In this document: in pieces, positions 24,820 through 36,693 of the stretch
Layout of the letters: each line of letters begins with the position of its first letter
How positions within the stretch are numbered: the stretch's first letter is position 1
Assembly (NCBI GenBank): GCA_025504975.1
Contig: JANUWI010000009.1
Coordinates: 1,302,001 to 1,366,000, forward strand
Direction of reading: 5' to 3'
Length of the DNA stretch: 64,000 nucleotides
Origin: Plenodomus lindquistii
Taxonomy: Eukaryota; Ascomycota; Dothideomycetes; Pleosporales; Leptosphaeriaceae
Notes under the pieces: model-generated
Seen by the model: only the letters and a program-made list of their open reading frames with translations
Databases searched by the model: none
What the model was told of the DNA's origin: nothing
Translations under genes and position numbers: made by a program

Positions 24820-25424
24820 CGATGCACTGCAGGCACCTTTCCTGTTCCTGCTGGCATTGATTCAGAAGTGCCTGAGGCATCGTTTTCCGTTTTGCTACTT
24901 TCATTTTTCCAGATTTCCAGCGGCATTTTATGCATTTCTCACTCTTTTCGCAGCGGCATGGCTGTGTTGGTCTCGGAGAGACTGACCGCCATTGAGACAA
25001 TTGTATGTAGCATGTTCCAGATATGGTGATGGGTTCGGGCTTAGCAAGGCGTTGGGGTGGAAACACGAGTTCTAACAATGAGAACGAGCTGGATAAATAA
25101 CGGCTGAAAAATAAGATATAATACGCTCAGCAGTCGGCATTGTGATACTATACCTGTGACTTTGCTTTTGACGAGGCTGCTAATGTGCTGCAGCGCATTG
25201 GATGGGGATACGATAAGCGGGCACGATAAGGTTGTCGCACCACGTCAGGTACCACGTGAGGAGTGCATGGCGGTCGCCTTCGACACTTCGACAGGCGGCA
25301 TGTTCCCTTGACGTCTCCACCTCTCACACCCACATACGGCTTGCACTCCATTACACCTACAGCGCTGTGATTGTCTGTCATCTGCCTATACAGCCCAGAC
25401 TTGCGTATATACTTGTCAAGCAAC
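24820..25424. other. Intergenic between sulfatase and RAD6
   Basis: Holds the 3' region of the sulfatase gene and the promoter of RAD6. No ORF with support and no repeat were noticed. Confidence 0.7.
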
Positions 25425-26165
25425 ATGTCTACCGCTGCCCGCCGCCGATTGATGCGCGACTTCAAGGTACGCCACTAATGCCTTTGGCTGCGACTGTCAG
25501 GCTGGGTCTTAGTGAATGGGATTCATGATGACCGAATACTATAGCGCATGCAGACTGATCCTCCTGCTGGCGTTTCCGCTTCGCCTATTGCCGACAATGT
25601 CATGACTTGGTACGAGGCCAGCTCCCACCCCCGCACGCGACACTCCCTAGACGGCTCTTGAACGCGCAACACATGGCTACATATCTTGCTTCTTGGACAT
25701 GGAAGACGGCAGCATGGCGTACTGACATGAGCCTAGGAACGCCGTCATCATTGGGCCAGCGGACACGCCCTTTGAAGATGGGACATTCCGCTTGGTTATG
25801 CACTTTGAGGAGGCATACCCCAACAAGCCACCGAGTGTCAAGTTCATCAGTCAAATGTTCCACCCCAACGTCTACGGCACGGGAGAATTGTGTCTGGACA
25901 TTCTACAGAACCGATGGTCGCCTACATACGACGTGGCTGCAATCCTGACAAGCATTCAAAGGTACGTGGGTGGCGACACTCGCAGGGCTGGATAGAGTTT
26001 GGGCAGTCCGAAGCCAGCAGACTCGTGCTGACCAGATACAGTCTTCTCAACGACCCCAACACGTCATCGCCAGCCAATGTCGAAGCGTCGAACCTATACA
26101 AGGAGAACCGCAAGGAGTACACGAAGCGTGTGCGTGAGACGGTGGAGAAGAGCTGGGACGATTAG
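25425..26165 (+). CDS. RAD6: Ubiquitin-conjugating enzyme E2 RAD6/UBC2 (151 aa)
   Basis: Four exons: 25425-25466, 25545-25609, 25737-25961 and 26042-26165. The spliced product is exactly 151 residues and begins MSTAARRRLMRDFK, the hallmark RAD6 N-terminus. The E2 core is complete: HPNVYGTGELCLDIL with catalytic Cys88, then NRWSPTYDVAAIL and a final helix ending VEKSWDD. The long acidic tail of budding-yeast Rad6 is missing, as usual in filamentous fungi. RAD6 monoubiquitinates PCNA (with Rad18) and histone H2B (with Bre1), and acts in N-degron turnover (with Ubr1) in nucleus and cytosol. These roles are family knowledge. The placement of intron 1 after codon 14 keeps the phase. Confidence 0.97.
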
Positions 26166-27035
26166 ATTGGCTGGTCAGAGTCGAGAATGCATCACGACAA
26201 GGCATAGTATGGAGTTCAAGGGATGCGAATCAAGGTTTACTGGTTACACATGTGCGTGCAGGGTCAGTGGCATCTGGCCTAGGTTTCCAACAGCGAGGCG
26301 TCTGGGGTCGTCTTTGTACATAGCACATGGCACTATCTACGTAGTCAATGCACTACTTGCTGTGACATGTGTCATGATGCGTCAGTTCTTGTGACGTGAC
26401 ACGTGGGAAGGTTATTGCAACTTGAATCTCGCTGCATCTCTGAACAGGTCAAGGCCCTGGCAGAGGCCATTGTCATCAGACAGCGAGCGTTGTGCTAGGT
26501 ACACAGTATGCTATCAGCGGGAGGCGTCAGGGCAAGTCGCGCCATTGCGGGGGCAGGCGGGCAGGCGCCAGGCCAAATGCATTGCAGCAACAGAAGTCTG
26601 TTGCAGCCCACCCCAGCAACCTCGCCGCCAAACGACTGGCTGCAGGCACGCCCACCACACCCCCGAAACACGGCCAATTCCTCTCCTTTTATGCGACCCA
26701 GCCCAGCGACGCCGCGAACTGCCAATCACCCAATCTGCGTGCGCCGGCCCTCGAGAGTCTAGTATTGGACGGCAGCGAGACCCTTGATTCGACTGCCAGA
26801 TTTGGTACAGCGGGGGGCGTGTACTGTGTAATTACCCTGCCTGAAGGTAGGTGCAGCCACGCGCCGAGCCCGCATCAGAGCGTACGTAACCTAACGTGAG
26901 CGTGACGGGTACCACAACAGCCCGTTCCCGCCGTGTCTGCAGCAACAGCAACAGCAACAGCGGCAGCCTGCGAGCGAGAGCGCCGACCAGCTGAGGGAGG
27001 CCTGTGGGCCGCAATACTGAAGCACACCCGCAGCC
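26166..27035. other. Intergenic between RAD6 and kinesin-1
   Basis: RAD6 3' region followed by the kinesin-1 promoter. CAG/CAA repeats (an AGCAAC run near 26939-26962) precede the kinesin start. ORFs here are short and overlapping; none is supported. Confidence 0.65.
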
Positions 27036-30000
27036 ATGTCGTAAGTAGGAACAAGCACCGCCGTCCTCGGAAGCATCGAGGGGTGAGACATATGTAGCTA
27101 ACATGTTTGGCCTAGGGGGTCCAACACGATCAAAGGTATGCGCAACACCAAGGCAGTAGTTGGGGTATATACACGTCACTGACTGCGGCACAATACAGTG
27201 GTGGCGCGCTTCCGTCCGCAGAACAAGGTCGAGATTGCCAGCGGCGGTGAGCCCATTGTCGACTTCAACTCAGAGGACACATGTACGATCCAGGTACGAG
27301 CTGCGCTACAGCGACACCACTCTGGGTCTGCATAGAGAGGCATGCTCACTAACACGCCCATGTGCAGTCGAAAGAGGCCTCCGGGGCCTTCACCTTCGAC
27401 CGCGTCTTCGACATGTCCTCGCGCCAGGCCGACGTCTTCGAGTACTCGATTCGCCCCACTGTCGACGACATCTTGAACGGCTACAACGGCACAGTCTTCG
27501 CCTACGGACAGACGGGCGCGGGAAAGTCATACACCATGATGGGTAGCGACATCGACGACGAGGTCGGCAAGGGTGTCATCCCACGTATCATCCAGCAGAT
27601 CTTTGCCAGCATCCTCGCCTCGCCCAGCAACATTGAATACACGGTCCGCGTCAGCTACATGGAAATCTACATGGAGCGCATCCGCGATCTGCTGCAGCCC
27701 CAAAACGACAACTTGCCGGTTCACGAGGACAAGGCAAGGGGTGTCTATGTCAAGGGCCTGCTCGAAGTCTACGTCTCGACCGAAGAGGAAGTCTACGAAG
27801 TGCTGCGAAGAGGTGGATCAGCAAGAGCAGTCTCCGCCACCAACATGAACGCCGAATCGTCGCGATCGCACTCCATCTTCCTCGTCACCATCACACAGAA
27901 GAATGTCGAAACGGGATCACAAAAGAGCGGACAGCTGTTCTTGGTTGATTTGGCCGGTTCTGAGAAGATTGGCAAGACGGGCGCGAGTGGACAGACACTC
28001 GAAGAAGCCAAGAAGATCAACAAGAGTTTGAGTGCGCTGGGAATGGTCATCAACTCGTTGACGGACAACAAGACATCGCATATCCCCTACCGAGATTCCA
28101 AACTCACACGTATCTTGCAAGAATCGCTCGGTGGTAACTCGCGGACAACGCTCATTATCAATTGCTCGCCGAGTAGTTACAACGATGTCGAAACACTGGG
28201 AACACTGCGATTTGGTATGCGCGCCAAGACGATCAAGAACAAGGCCAAGGTCAACGCAGAGCTTAGTCCGGCGGAACTCAAGGCTATGCTTAAGAAGGCG
28301 CAGAGCCAGGTCACCACATTCGAGAACTACATCTCTGCGGTTGAGAGCGAGGTGTCTCTTTGGCGTGCGGGAGAGGCTGTTCCAAAGGAGAAGTGGACGG
28401 CACCGTTAGAGACGGCAACTGGTACGGCAAAGAGACCGCCTTCAGCACCGCGAACAAGCACGCCTTCGAGGTTGGAATCCACAAGGAGCTCAGAGACGCC
28501 ATCTCGTCCAGATTCGCGCATGGACTTGGATCGCGCAGGCACACCCAGCATACCTCTGGAAAAGGACGAAAAGGACGAATTCTTGAGACGAGAAAATGAA
28601 CTTCAAGATCAAGTCGCTGAAAAGGAGACGCTGCTTGCCAAGGCAGAGGATCAGCTCCGGACCGTCAAAGACGAGCTGCAATACTACAAGGAGCGCGACG
28701 CCAAGACGAACAAGGAGAATGAAAGGATCACACTGGAACTCAACGAGATGCGAATGCAGGTCGAGAAGATCCAGTTTGAGAGCAAGGAGGCACAGATTAC
28801 CATGGATGGACTCAAGGAGGCCAACTCTGAGCTCACCAGCGAACTCGACGATGTCAAGCAACAACTGCTGGACGCAAAGATGAATGCCAAAGAGACTAGC
28901 GCAGCCATGGACGAGAAGAAGAGGAAGAAGGCTGAAGCCATGGCACAGATGATGGCTGGATTTGACCTGGGTGGGGAAGTCTTTAGTGACAATGAGCGCA
29001 CACTGCGAAAGATTATCGAGCAGATCGACCAACTGCATGAGATGAGCTCGGCGGGCGAAGCGATAGCTCCAGACACGATACAAGAACTGCGCGAGAAGCT
29101 TGTAGAGACACAGGGTATCGTGCGACAAGCAGAACTGTCTCTGACAAGTCGTGGTGAGGAAGACAGCGTACACAACAAGCGACGAGAAGCTCTCGAAGCT
29201 CGCTGCGCCAATCTCCAGACACAGTACGAGGAGCTCCTCCAACGCAATCTCTCCGAAGAAGACCGCGAAGAAATCAAGTCTCGTCTCGCAGACGCATACT
29301 CGTCCCGCCAAGAAGGCAACGTCGAGCTCGTCGATTCCCTCAAACAAGACCTCCAAAAGAAAGCCGAAGAAACGCAATCTCTCAAGACAGAAATCGAAAA
29401 CCTCCAACAGCGCATCAAGAGCGGCGCAATCGTAAACGGCGTTGCAAACGGCATCAGCGGTAAGACGGTACAGCAGCAGATCGCCGAATTCGACACCATG
29501 AAGAAGAGCCTGATGCGCGATCTTCAAAATCGCTGCGAACGCGTAAGTTCCCACTCCTCTTTGAGCAATCTTCCTATGATGCTTTGCCACGTAGCAAGGC
29601 TCCATATCTACCAACATCAAACCAGAAATTCCTCTTTTCCCTTTCTCCCTTCCTTCTCCATCCCGTTCCTTACTAACAATACCCCCACCAACAGGTCGTC
29701 GAGCTCGAAATCTCCCTCGATGAAACGCGCGAACAATACAACAACGTGCTCCGCACCTCCAACAACCGCGCCCAGCAAAAGAAAATGGTTTTCCTCGAGC
29801 GCAACCTCGAACAACTCACCGTCGTGCAGCGCCAACTCGTCGAGCAAAACAGCAGCCTGAAAAAAGAAGTCGCCATTGCCGAGCGCAAACTCATTGCCCG
29901 CAACGAGCGCATCCAGTCCCTCGAATCCCTGCTGCAGGATTCCCAGGAGAAGCTCACGGCGGCGAATCACAGGTACGTTGAATTGCGGAATCCGCGCTAT

Positions 30001-30376
30001 AGCGTCGCTGCATCTGCTTTTGCGGCTGCCGCCAAGAAAAAATGAAAAGATGATCAGTTCAATTAATTCAGTCGTGCTAATACATCATACCCTTATTAGA
30101 TTCGAAGCACAACTCACAGCCGTCAAGGAAAGGCTTGAAGCGGCGAAAGCGGGATCAACACGCGGACTTGGGGGTTCGCCTTCTGCGGGCGCGAGTTTTG
30201 CGTTTGGAGGTGGGGTAGGTTCGAGGATTGCGAAACCACTTAGAGGTGGGGGTGGAGGAGGAGGAGGAAATGCGGGCGATGGGCCGGGACTACCGGTGAT
30301 TGGAAATTTGAAGGATGGAGAGGATGCGAGTGGGGGGAGTGGAAAGAGGACGAGTTGGTTTTTTAGAAAGGATTGA
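27036..30376 (+). CDS. Kinesin-1 heavy chain (949 aa)
   Basis: Six exons: 27036-27040 (a 5-nt first exon), 27116-27135, 27199-27293, 27368-29542, 29695-29972 and 30100-30376. The phases agree throughout. The product starts MSGSNTIKVVARFRPQNK. The motor domain has the P-loop GQTGAGKSYT, switch I NAESSRSHSIF, switch II LVDLAGSEK and the HIPYRDSKLTRILQESLGGN block near residue 260. A neck region and a long heptad-rich coiled coil (to about residue 830) follow. A Gly-rich tail ends KRTSWFFRKD. Length and layout match conventional kinesin of filamentous fungi (N. crassa NKIN type, about 930 residues), a plus-end microtubule motor for vesicle, dynein and nuclear transport in hyphae. The two tiny 5' exons explain why the gene start is easily missed. 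Confidence 0.95.
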
Positions 30377-30519
30377 GGGGGGTTGGGGGAAGGGGGATGG
30401 GTGGATGGAAGGGCTTGGTATGGTTCGGTAACGCAATAGGATGGGATGGAAAGGGATGGCATGGGATGATGGACGATGGATGAGATAGTGTCCTCACTCT
30501 CTTCATGGACTACGGACCG

Positions 30520-30541
30520 CATGTGCATGTGCATGTGCATG
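30520..30541. repeat. (GCATGT)n short repeat
   Basis: Three to four copies of the GCATGT hexamer about 150 bp past the kinesin stop codon, the same unit as at 15990-16017. Confidence 0.93.
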
Positions 30542-31097
30542 TTGCATGATGGGAGTTGGAATAGGTATCTGGTCTGGTGCTGGTGTTCGCGTTGCTACCA
30601 TGCGCTAAGATGGAGATGGAGATGAGATTTTATACCATAGATTCTTACACCCTTCTTTTGGAATCGAATCGTAACTGCCATACTTATGAAACCCCCAAGC
30701 CCGCGCTTGATATATCCTCTTATATTTGTCCTTAACTAGTTATACATATGAGATAGACAATATTAAACCTTAAGGAAAGATACAGGTAGAGTGTGTAGTA
30801 TACCAGGCAAGGCGTTTATACCCGCATAGAAGACAAAGGGTGTTTACTGAGTTGTGGTATATCAGTATCTCTTTTTTTTAACACTACTTACGGTGTTGTA
30901 TGTATGCTATAACACCTATCCTCACCTTACCTCTTCTCTTCTATCCTCACCTTCTCTACATACACATTAGGTACACATCAAAATAACCCAAAAGCCTAAT
31001 AAACAGAGTTTAAATCTGCCCTTCTCATCTCATCTCATCTTACATCTTTATACTCGCCCTGGGCTGTGAAGGTAAAAATTTAGGCGTTTGAGATGGA

Positions 31098-31132
31098 CTG
31101 GTTGGCCGGCTGGTTGGCTGGCTGGTTGGCTA
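31098..31132. repeat. GGCTGGTT imperfect tandem repeat
   Basis: Imperfect alternation of GGCTGGTT and GGCTGGCT units in an otherwise unremarkable intergenic stretch. Confidence 0.9.
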
Positions 31133-33222
31133 GTATGTGGAGTAGAGTCGAGTAAGATAGATGGATGTGGGAGTGAGCGTAGAGAAGAGAAGGTAAGTTT
31201 AGCGCGTGATTGTGTATGCGTGGGTCTGTTTAGTTAGTTTACTTTGTGTTAGGCAGGGTGATTAGTATAGCGTCTCTTGTACATAAGTAAGTAGGTACCA
31301 TATAGTTGTTTTGCTGGTGTTTTTAATTCATCACAGGAGGAGGGAGGGTGGTATATAAGGGTAAGGAGAAGAGGGTTTTGGCAACACAGTAGGTATACTA
31401 AGCTACCATATTGAGCTGTCTGTTTCCCTTTTCGTGAGTACGAGTACCAGTGTATTGACAAATAACGGGTGGGAGTATCGCCGATCGGAAGGGTCGAGAT
31501 GGTCAGAGAGGGGGTATGCGAAGTGCGGATTTGTAAAGGGATTGTGTAACTAAGGTAGGTGTGGGGTTGAGATGTTAGGTGTAGAAGGAAGTAAGTGAGT
31601 GATCTTGTAGGCGGGAGGTTTTAAGCACATGCAGATTGGGATATAGATCTCGTGCCTTGTGGGGCGTCCTGGCTGTGAGGGGCAGAGTTAGAGATAACAG
31701 GACGGACGAGATGGTATTGGATGGATAGATTGTGGAGGTTTGGCATCGGTGATGCTGGTGTGATTTACTGAATGGCTAGATATGAATGCTATTTAGTGGT
31801 TCCGCGTCGATATTTTCTTGATTCTGTGTTGCTTTCGCGTCGTCTTTTGTAGTTTTGTAAACTTAGTTCTTTCGCGAGGAGAGCGGGATTATAGTTGCTA
31901 GGGTTGTGATATGTGTTGTAACAATCATGCATGTATAGCGCGTGGGATGAGGTAGGATAAGGGGAATGATGAACTTCTTTTTTCGTTTATTGCGATAGGC
32001 TGATAATTTTACTAAAGGTTCGTAACTAGAGGTTTTTCGAAGTATACTTACAGTTGAAAGTAAGCACTAGCGCGCTTGTGCATGGTGTGTATGCGTTCTA
32101 CCGTTGTAGTGTTGTGCTAGAAAGTTTGTTTCTCCCCCCTGTTAGGTCAAATGGAGAGACACGATGCTCCCGTATGTATACTTACATATGGAATATTCGC
32201 ACGTCGATCTGTTGCCTGCACAGAGAGACTTTGACAAACTAGCATCTCAGACAAAAAGTAGTCTAATCAATTATTTAATTTGCCAAACCCTGACAGGGAT
32301 TACAACCAACCACGCGGTTCCGACCAGCTAACAGAGACTCGTAAATGCTGCTAGACATTTCAGGTACAGTCAGAGGTGTAATTTAAATGGCCGAGGTTCA
32401 ACTTTGGAGCGGCTAACGCCGTACAACAGGATTTTGGGGGACTTTACAGGCGTGCATGCTGGGCGGCGAGTCGGTAATAGACTATGTGAATACCTACATC
32501 AGGAATTGAGTCGCGCCTTGAGAAGAGCAGCATGATGAGCCGCACCGAAACGCCGAGTCAATACAAAGTCTACACCTAGTACTGGTGTGCGGTGGCTAAT
32601 TGTAACAGTCCGGATGGTCGCGCTGCATGTAAAAGGAGCATCGTTGCACAAATGCCACCTATGTCATCTTCCAAACTTTGCAGCCTGAGGATACGAAAAC
32701 GCGTTCTGGACTCTTGGAAACCCATCAACGTGATGTAGTTCGCCCGAACACGAGGCAGTCCCTGTACACCGCGTGATGCGTGTGGAAAAGATAAGCTTTT
32801 TATTCACACCAACTGATGTGTGTGGAAAGTATGATGGTAATTGAGATAGCCTAGAGTGAAGGACGTTCTTGAAGGGGACAGAGCGCATGTGGCTCTCCCG
32901 CAGCTAGCGTCAAGGCGCGGCTGACGTCGTCCAAGGCGCACTCGGCACTATTGGTGTCGATCAATGAACTACTGTACACCGAATATGTGGAAAAAGAACC
33001 AGCGCAACAGCCGAAAGAGGAATTTGGAAGGGGTATTGCGGCTTCATCCGCAAGCTACATGCCTCCCCATGTATATATGACGAACATCGTGTTTTTTCTT
33101 TGAGCTATTTGTCCTGTAGTTCACCTATCTTGCTGTCGGGCTGAATCCAAAGAAACACGAACTCCTTCGTATCTTTGACGTGGTGGACTCTCTGTCTTAT
33201 ACGAGAACGGTGAAGGCTGGAG

Positions 33223-33229
33223 TATAAAA
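33223..33229 (+). promoter_or_regulatory. TATA box of lipase gene
   Basis: TATAAAA lies 56 bases upstream of the lipase start codon, a usual distance for a fungal core promoter with a short leader. Confidence 0.6.
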
Positions 33230-33278
33230 TCACGAGCGCTCCCTTAAGGATTAATTGCACATACGAAACCCAGCAAAC

Positions 33279-34236
33279 ATGAAGGTCACTACATTCGCTC
33301 TCGCTGCTTTGGCCGCTCCCCTCGTCTCAACTGCACCTACAAGTCTAGTCGACCGACAGACCCAGCCGCGTGAACTCAGTATATCTCCCCAACCAATTCA
33401 CACCTCAAAAACTAACCAGCACAGTCGACCCAAATCTCTTCCCCACGCTCCAACGCTACACGAAATTCGCAGTCGCATCCCTCGCAACCTTTACCTTCAA
33501 CCTCGGAACCTGTCCCAGTCCCCCCTATGGCTCAGGACTCGTCAAAACAATCAACAACATCCTCACCGACACCGCAGTCGCCATCTTCCAGGACAACACC
33601 GCAAAAGAATATATCGTCTCCTTCCCCGGTACTTCATCTGTCCAGGATGCCGTAACAGACATCAACTATTTCCTCATGCCCTTCACCACTGCACCAGGCT
33701 GCGACGGCTGCCAAGTCCACAACGGCCTGCTCATCAGCTGGCGAAGCGTACAGCAAGAACTCCAATCTGCACTTGCAGACCTGAGGAACCAACACAGCGA
33801 CTACAGTACCATCATCGTTGGACACTCTCTTGGCGGCGGTCTCGCAGGCCTCGCGTACACGGACCTCAAGGCTAATTCTGTCCCAGTGGCAGCGGCATAT
33901 ACAATGGGCTCTCTGCGCATCGGTAATCAAGCCTACGCAGACTTTACTGATCGTATTGCTGGCGCTAGTGACTCTGCGCTGGGGAACTTGATCCGGATTA
34001 CGCATAATGCGGATGGAGTGCCGAATTTGCCCAGGGAGATTATGGGGTTCAGACACACGCGCACGGAGATCTACCAGTTGGATGCTGCGGGAACGCAGAC
34101 GGTGGGGACGACGTTTAGGTGTTTTGGACAGGAGGCTGTGGATTGTAATAGGCGTACTGCGAGAGGGGTGATTAACCAGGATCATTTGATGTATACAGGG
34201 GTTGTGATGACGAATGGAGAGACCTGTCGGTCGTAA
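33279..34236 (+). CDS. Secreted class 3 lipase (303 aa)
   Basis: Two exons, 33279-33378 and 33425-34236, join in phase across a 46-nt intron with a CTAAC branch site. The protein starts with a signal peptide (MKVTTFALAALAAPLVSTAP). The alpha/beta-hydrolase nucleophile elbow is VGHSLGGGLAG with Ser168. NADGVPNLP provides the likely catalytic Asp loop, and a His follows in the last 20 residues (NQDHLMYTG). The family comprises triacylglycerol lipases and feruloyl-esterase-like enzymes, secreted for nutrient acquisition or host penetration. Substrate preference is not readable from the sequence. Cysteines at CPSP, CDGC, FRCFG, VDCN and ETC suggest disulfides, consistent with secretion. Confidence 0.92.
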
Positions 34237-34394
34237 CATAATCACAGTAATTATCGAGAGGTTGGGTTATATATCTTGAGAAACGATTTCGGAAAATAGC
34301 TTTCAATTAATTCATATCGTTACTGGTCATTCGGAGGTCTTCTACAGTTGGTAACTTAGTACCTGAGCTCAGGAGCATCGGACAAACATCATTC

Positions 34395-36221
34395 TTAGCC
34401 CTCAATCGCCTCCTTCTGCAACATCTCTCCACTCGCACTCTCAGCCGTCAAGCCCGCCTTTGCCGGCCCACAAAGCTGCACCCCATGACAACTGAACCGA
34501 CTTCCATGCACAGGACAATCCCAACTCTTTTCCGTACTGTTCCAGCTGACAACCGCATGCAGATGCGGACAAATCGCACTGAACTTGTGGATCTGGCCCC
34601 CCTCGTCCTTATACACAGCCAGCGGCTTCGAAGTCTTGGGATTGAGCACGCCGCCCTCGCCAGGAACCAGGTCTTCAATATCCGTAATGTCGCTTTGCAG
34701 GAAGCGCTTGTACTGTGTGTTGATCTGGACGTCGTGGGTGAGCATCGAAGGCAGGGATTTCACCATTGAGATGACGCGCTTGGGATCATAGGCGGAGATC
34801 CAGGGGTTAGGCTGCTCAGTGATGGAATCTGCGATGAGTTTTCCAGCAAGGACGCCGTGCGTGAGACCGTTCCCTGAGTCGCCGGTGATGATGTAGATGT
34901 GTTTGCAACCCTGGTTCTTGCCGATGAACGCCATGTGGTCGACCGGCTCGAAGACTTGGCCGCTCCATTTGTAGTCTATGGTGGTGGCTTGGGGGAACCT
35001 TGCGCGTGTCCATTCTTCGAGCTCGGCGAAGGGCGCAACGGTGTCTTCTTGACCTACTTTATGGTCGCCGCCGCCGACGACCATGTAGTCGTCCTTCTCG
35101 TCGCATTCAGTGAGACGAACGTATTTGTAGATTTCAGCCGAGTCGTAGAAGAGGGCGTCCTCGACAGAGCCCTTTGGGACGCGGATAGCGATGCAGTATG
35201 TGCGGTAGTACTCCTCTTGTGCGATAACGGAAAGCTTTTGGAGAGGGACACAGGTGGCTTCGACAGCATCGGCGCATTTGATGGTGTGGCCGTCCATGGT
35301 CTTGACGAAAACGTCTTTGTGCCCCATACCGAGAATCTCGACACCCTTTTCTTGTACATCGATGCAGCGCGTGTTGGTGTAGCATGAAAAGTTGGTCTGT
35401 GTCTTTAGAAACTCGAGAACACCAGCAACGTACTTGGTGGGGTGGAATGTCGCCTGCTGGGGATAGATGACAGCATCGCTCTGGTCAATATTGCCCTCCC
35501 ACCCCTTGAGCTTGAAGTCCGGCTTGTACTCGGTCGCGATACCAAGCTCCTTTGCCTTCATACCCTCTTCGACAACGACTTGCATGTCAGACTCATGGTC
35601 TTTTGAGCTCTTGGGGTATTGCGAAAAGTCATATCCAGGAAGATGGCGGTACTCGCACTCGATGCCCAACTGTTTGGAGATCTCACCAACGCGATTCAGT
35701 GCCCAAGTATGTGAGTCGGCAGCGGCCTTCGCTCCCTCATTGCCATGCTTGCTTGCAATCGCTGGGTATCCGTCGTCGAGATCATTGGCAAGATGGCCAC
35801 TCGTACGTCCAGTTTCGCCTGAAAGCACCTCGCGGCCTTCGATCAGCACAACGTTGAGGCCTCGGGTAACAAGTTCGTAGGCTACCGATACACCAGAGAT
35901 ACCAGCGCCGACAATGCAGACGTCAGTCTCAAGATCACGATCAAGCTTGGAGAACCTTGGAAGGCTCTTGTACGGCAAGTGATGGATCCAGACCGGATCA
36001 GTCTCGCCGCTGGTGTACATGAAGTGCTTTGGATTAGACACGTGTGCTGTCGCCACCTTTGTGTCACTCGCCATTGTCGCTCGTTGCCTGGTGAAGGGGT
36101 ACTTAGCTTCCTGCTGTGTGCGCGAAGTAAGTCGTTGGAATGGTGCTGAGCGTAGAAGTGATGCTCTTGCGGTGTTTCTGAGGAGGCTAGAGGTGACGAG
36201 ACGAGGAAAAAACACCGACAT
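34395..36221 (-). CDS. FAD-dependent oxidoreductase with C-terminal Rieske domain (608 aa)
   Basis: Single-exon gene. Starting at MSVFFPRLVTSS gives an Arg/Ser-rich, acid-poor N-terminus like a mitochondrial presequence. An in-frame ATG also lies upstream at 36284, and another (MASDTK) downstream. The dinucleotide fold is DVCIVGAGISGVSVAYEL, followed by the DAO-type segment SGETGRTSGHL. TGDSGNGLTHGVLAGKLIAD is the C-terminal FAD-binding block. The final 90 residues form a Rieske [2Fe-2S] domain with CPHLH and CPVHGSRF supplying the Cys/His pairs. This fusion is known in bacteria and fungi but its substrate is generally unassigned. The gene is downstream of the SidI-like ligase on the same strand, with 0.5 kb between. 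Membership in the siderophore cluster is possible but unsupported by motifs. Confidence 0.88.
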   Translation of the reverse strand: MSVFFPRLVTSSLLRNTARASLLRSAPFQRLTSRTQQEAKYPFTRQRATMASDTKVATAHVSNPKHFMYTSGETDPVWIHHLPYKSLPRFSKLDRDLETDVCIVGAGISGVSVAYELVTRGLNVVLIEGREVLSGETGRTSGHLANDLDDGYPAIASKHGNEGAKAAADSHTWALNRVGEISKQLGIECEYRHLPGYDFSQYPKSSKDHESDMQVVVEEGMKAKELGIATEYKPDFKLKGWEGNIDQSDAVIYPQQATFHPTKYVAGVLEFLKTQTNFSCYTNTRCIDVQEKGVEILGMGHKDVFVKTMDGHTIKCADAVEATCVPLQKLSVIAQEEYYRTYCIAIRVPKGSVEDALFYDSAEIYKYVRLTECDEKDDYMVVGGGDHKVGQEDTVAPFAELEEWTRARFPQATTIDYKWSGQVFEPVDHMAFIGKNQGCKHIYIITGDSGNGLTHGVLAGKLIADSITEQPNPWISAYDPKRVISMVKSLPSMLTHDVQINTQYKRFLQSDITDIEDLVPGEGGVLNPKTSKPLAVYKDEGGQIHKFSAICPHLHAVVSWNSTEKSWDCPVHGSRFSCHGVQLCGPAKAGLTAESASGEMLQKEAIEG

Positions 36222-36693
36222 GATGAAAGTGAGAGCGCGACCACCCAGCACGTGGAGGGCACCACAGGTACAACAACGCTTCAACAGGACAGATCGTCTA
36301 TAATGATGACGACTTCATGTAATGGTGGGTGTGTAATTGGCTGACATCTGAAGGCGGCTTCGCGATGCGACGCGAACGCTGTCTTGGTGTTGGTCTGTAC
36401 GTCACCGAAACATCATCATCACCACCACCTCCGCGGGAATCGCGATGCACCAGGATCGCAAAGAACAAACTGGAAAATCAACGGATTGGTATGGACTAAA
36501 CGCTTTAATTGAACAAGGTACAGAGGACGAAAAGGTATCAATAGAGCGTGTACAAGTACGTTACACAAATGCAATTGCACGTGATCGGAGGCGCTGGGAC
36601 GAAAAGAGATTCTAATACAATCGACTGGGACGTGTCAGCACGGTCACGAAGATTCAACGAGGAGATTGAACGCTGGACTTACATGCGACGCTG
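36222..36693. other. Gap between SidI-like gene and FAD/Rieske gene
   Basis: Contains the promoter of the FAD/Rieske gene and the 3' region of the SidI-like gene. No iron GATA motif was seen here. No gene is supported. Confidence 0.65.

Larger units (their letters stand above)
30377..33278. other. Intergenic, 2.9 kb, gene-poor
   Basis: Downstream of kinesin-1 and upstream of the lipase. It is AT-richer than its surroundings between about 30650 and 32300. It includes short repeats at 30520-30541 and 31098-31132. No ORF with a domain was seen. The last 60 bases hold a TATA box for the lipase gene. Confidence 0.6.

Noticed and set aside
28490..29620. 376-residue minus-strand ORF and a 271-residue one inside kinesin-1
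   Set aside because: They are antisense to the kinesin coiled coil, whose Glu/Lys/Leu codon bias leaves the complementary frame open. No domain is seen.
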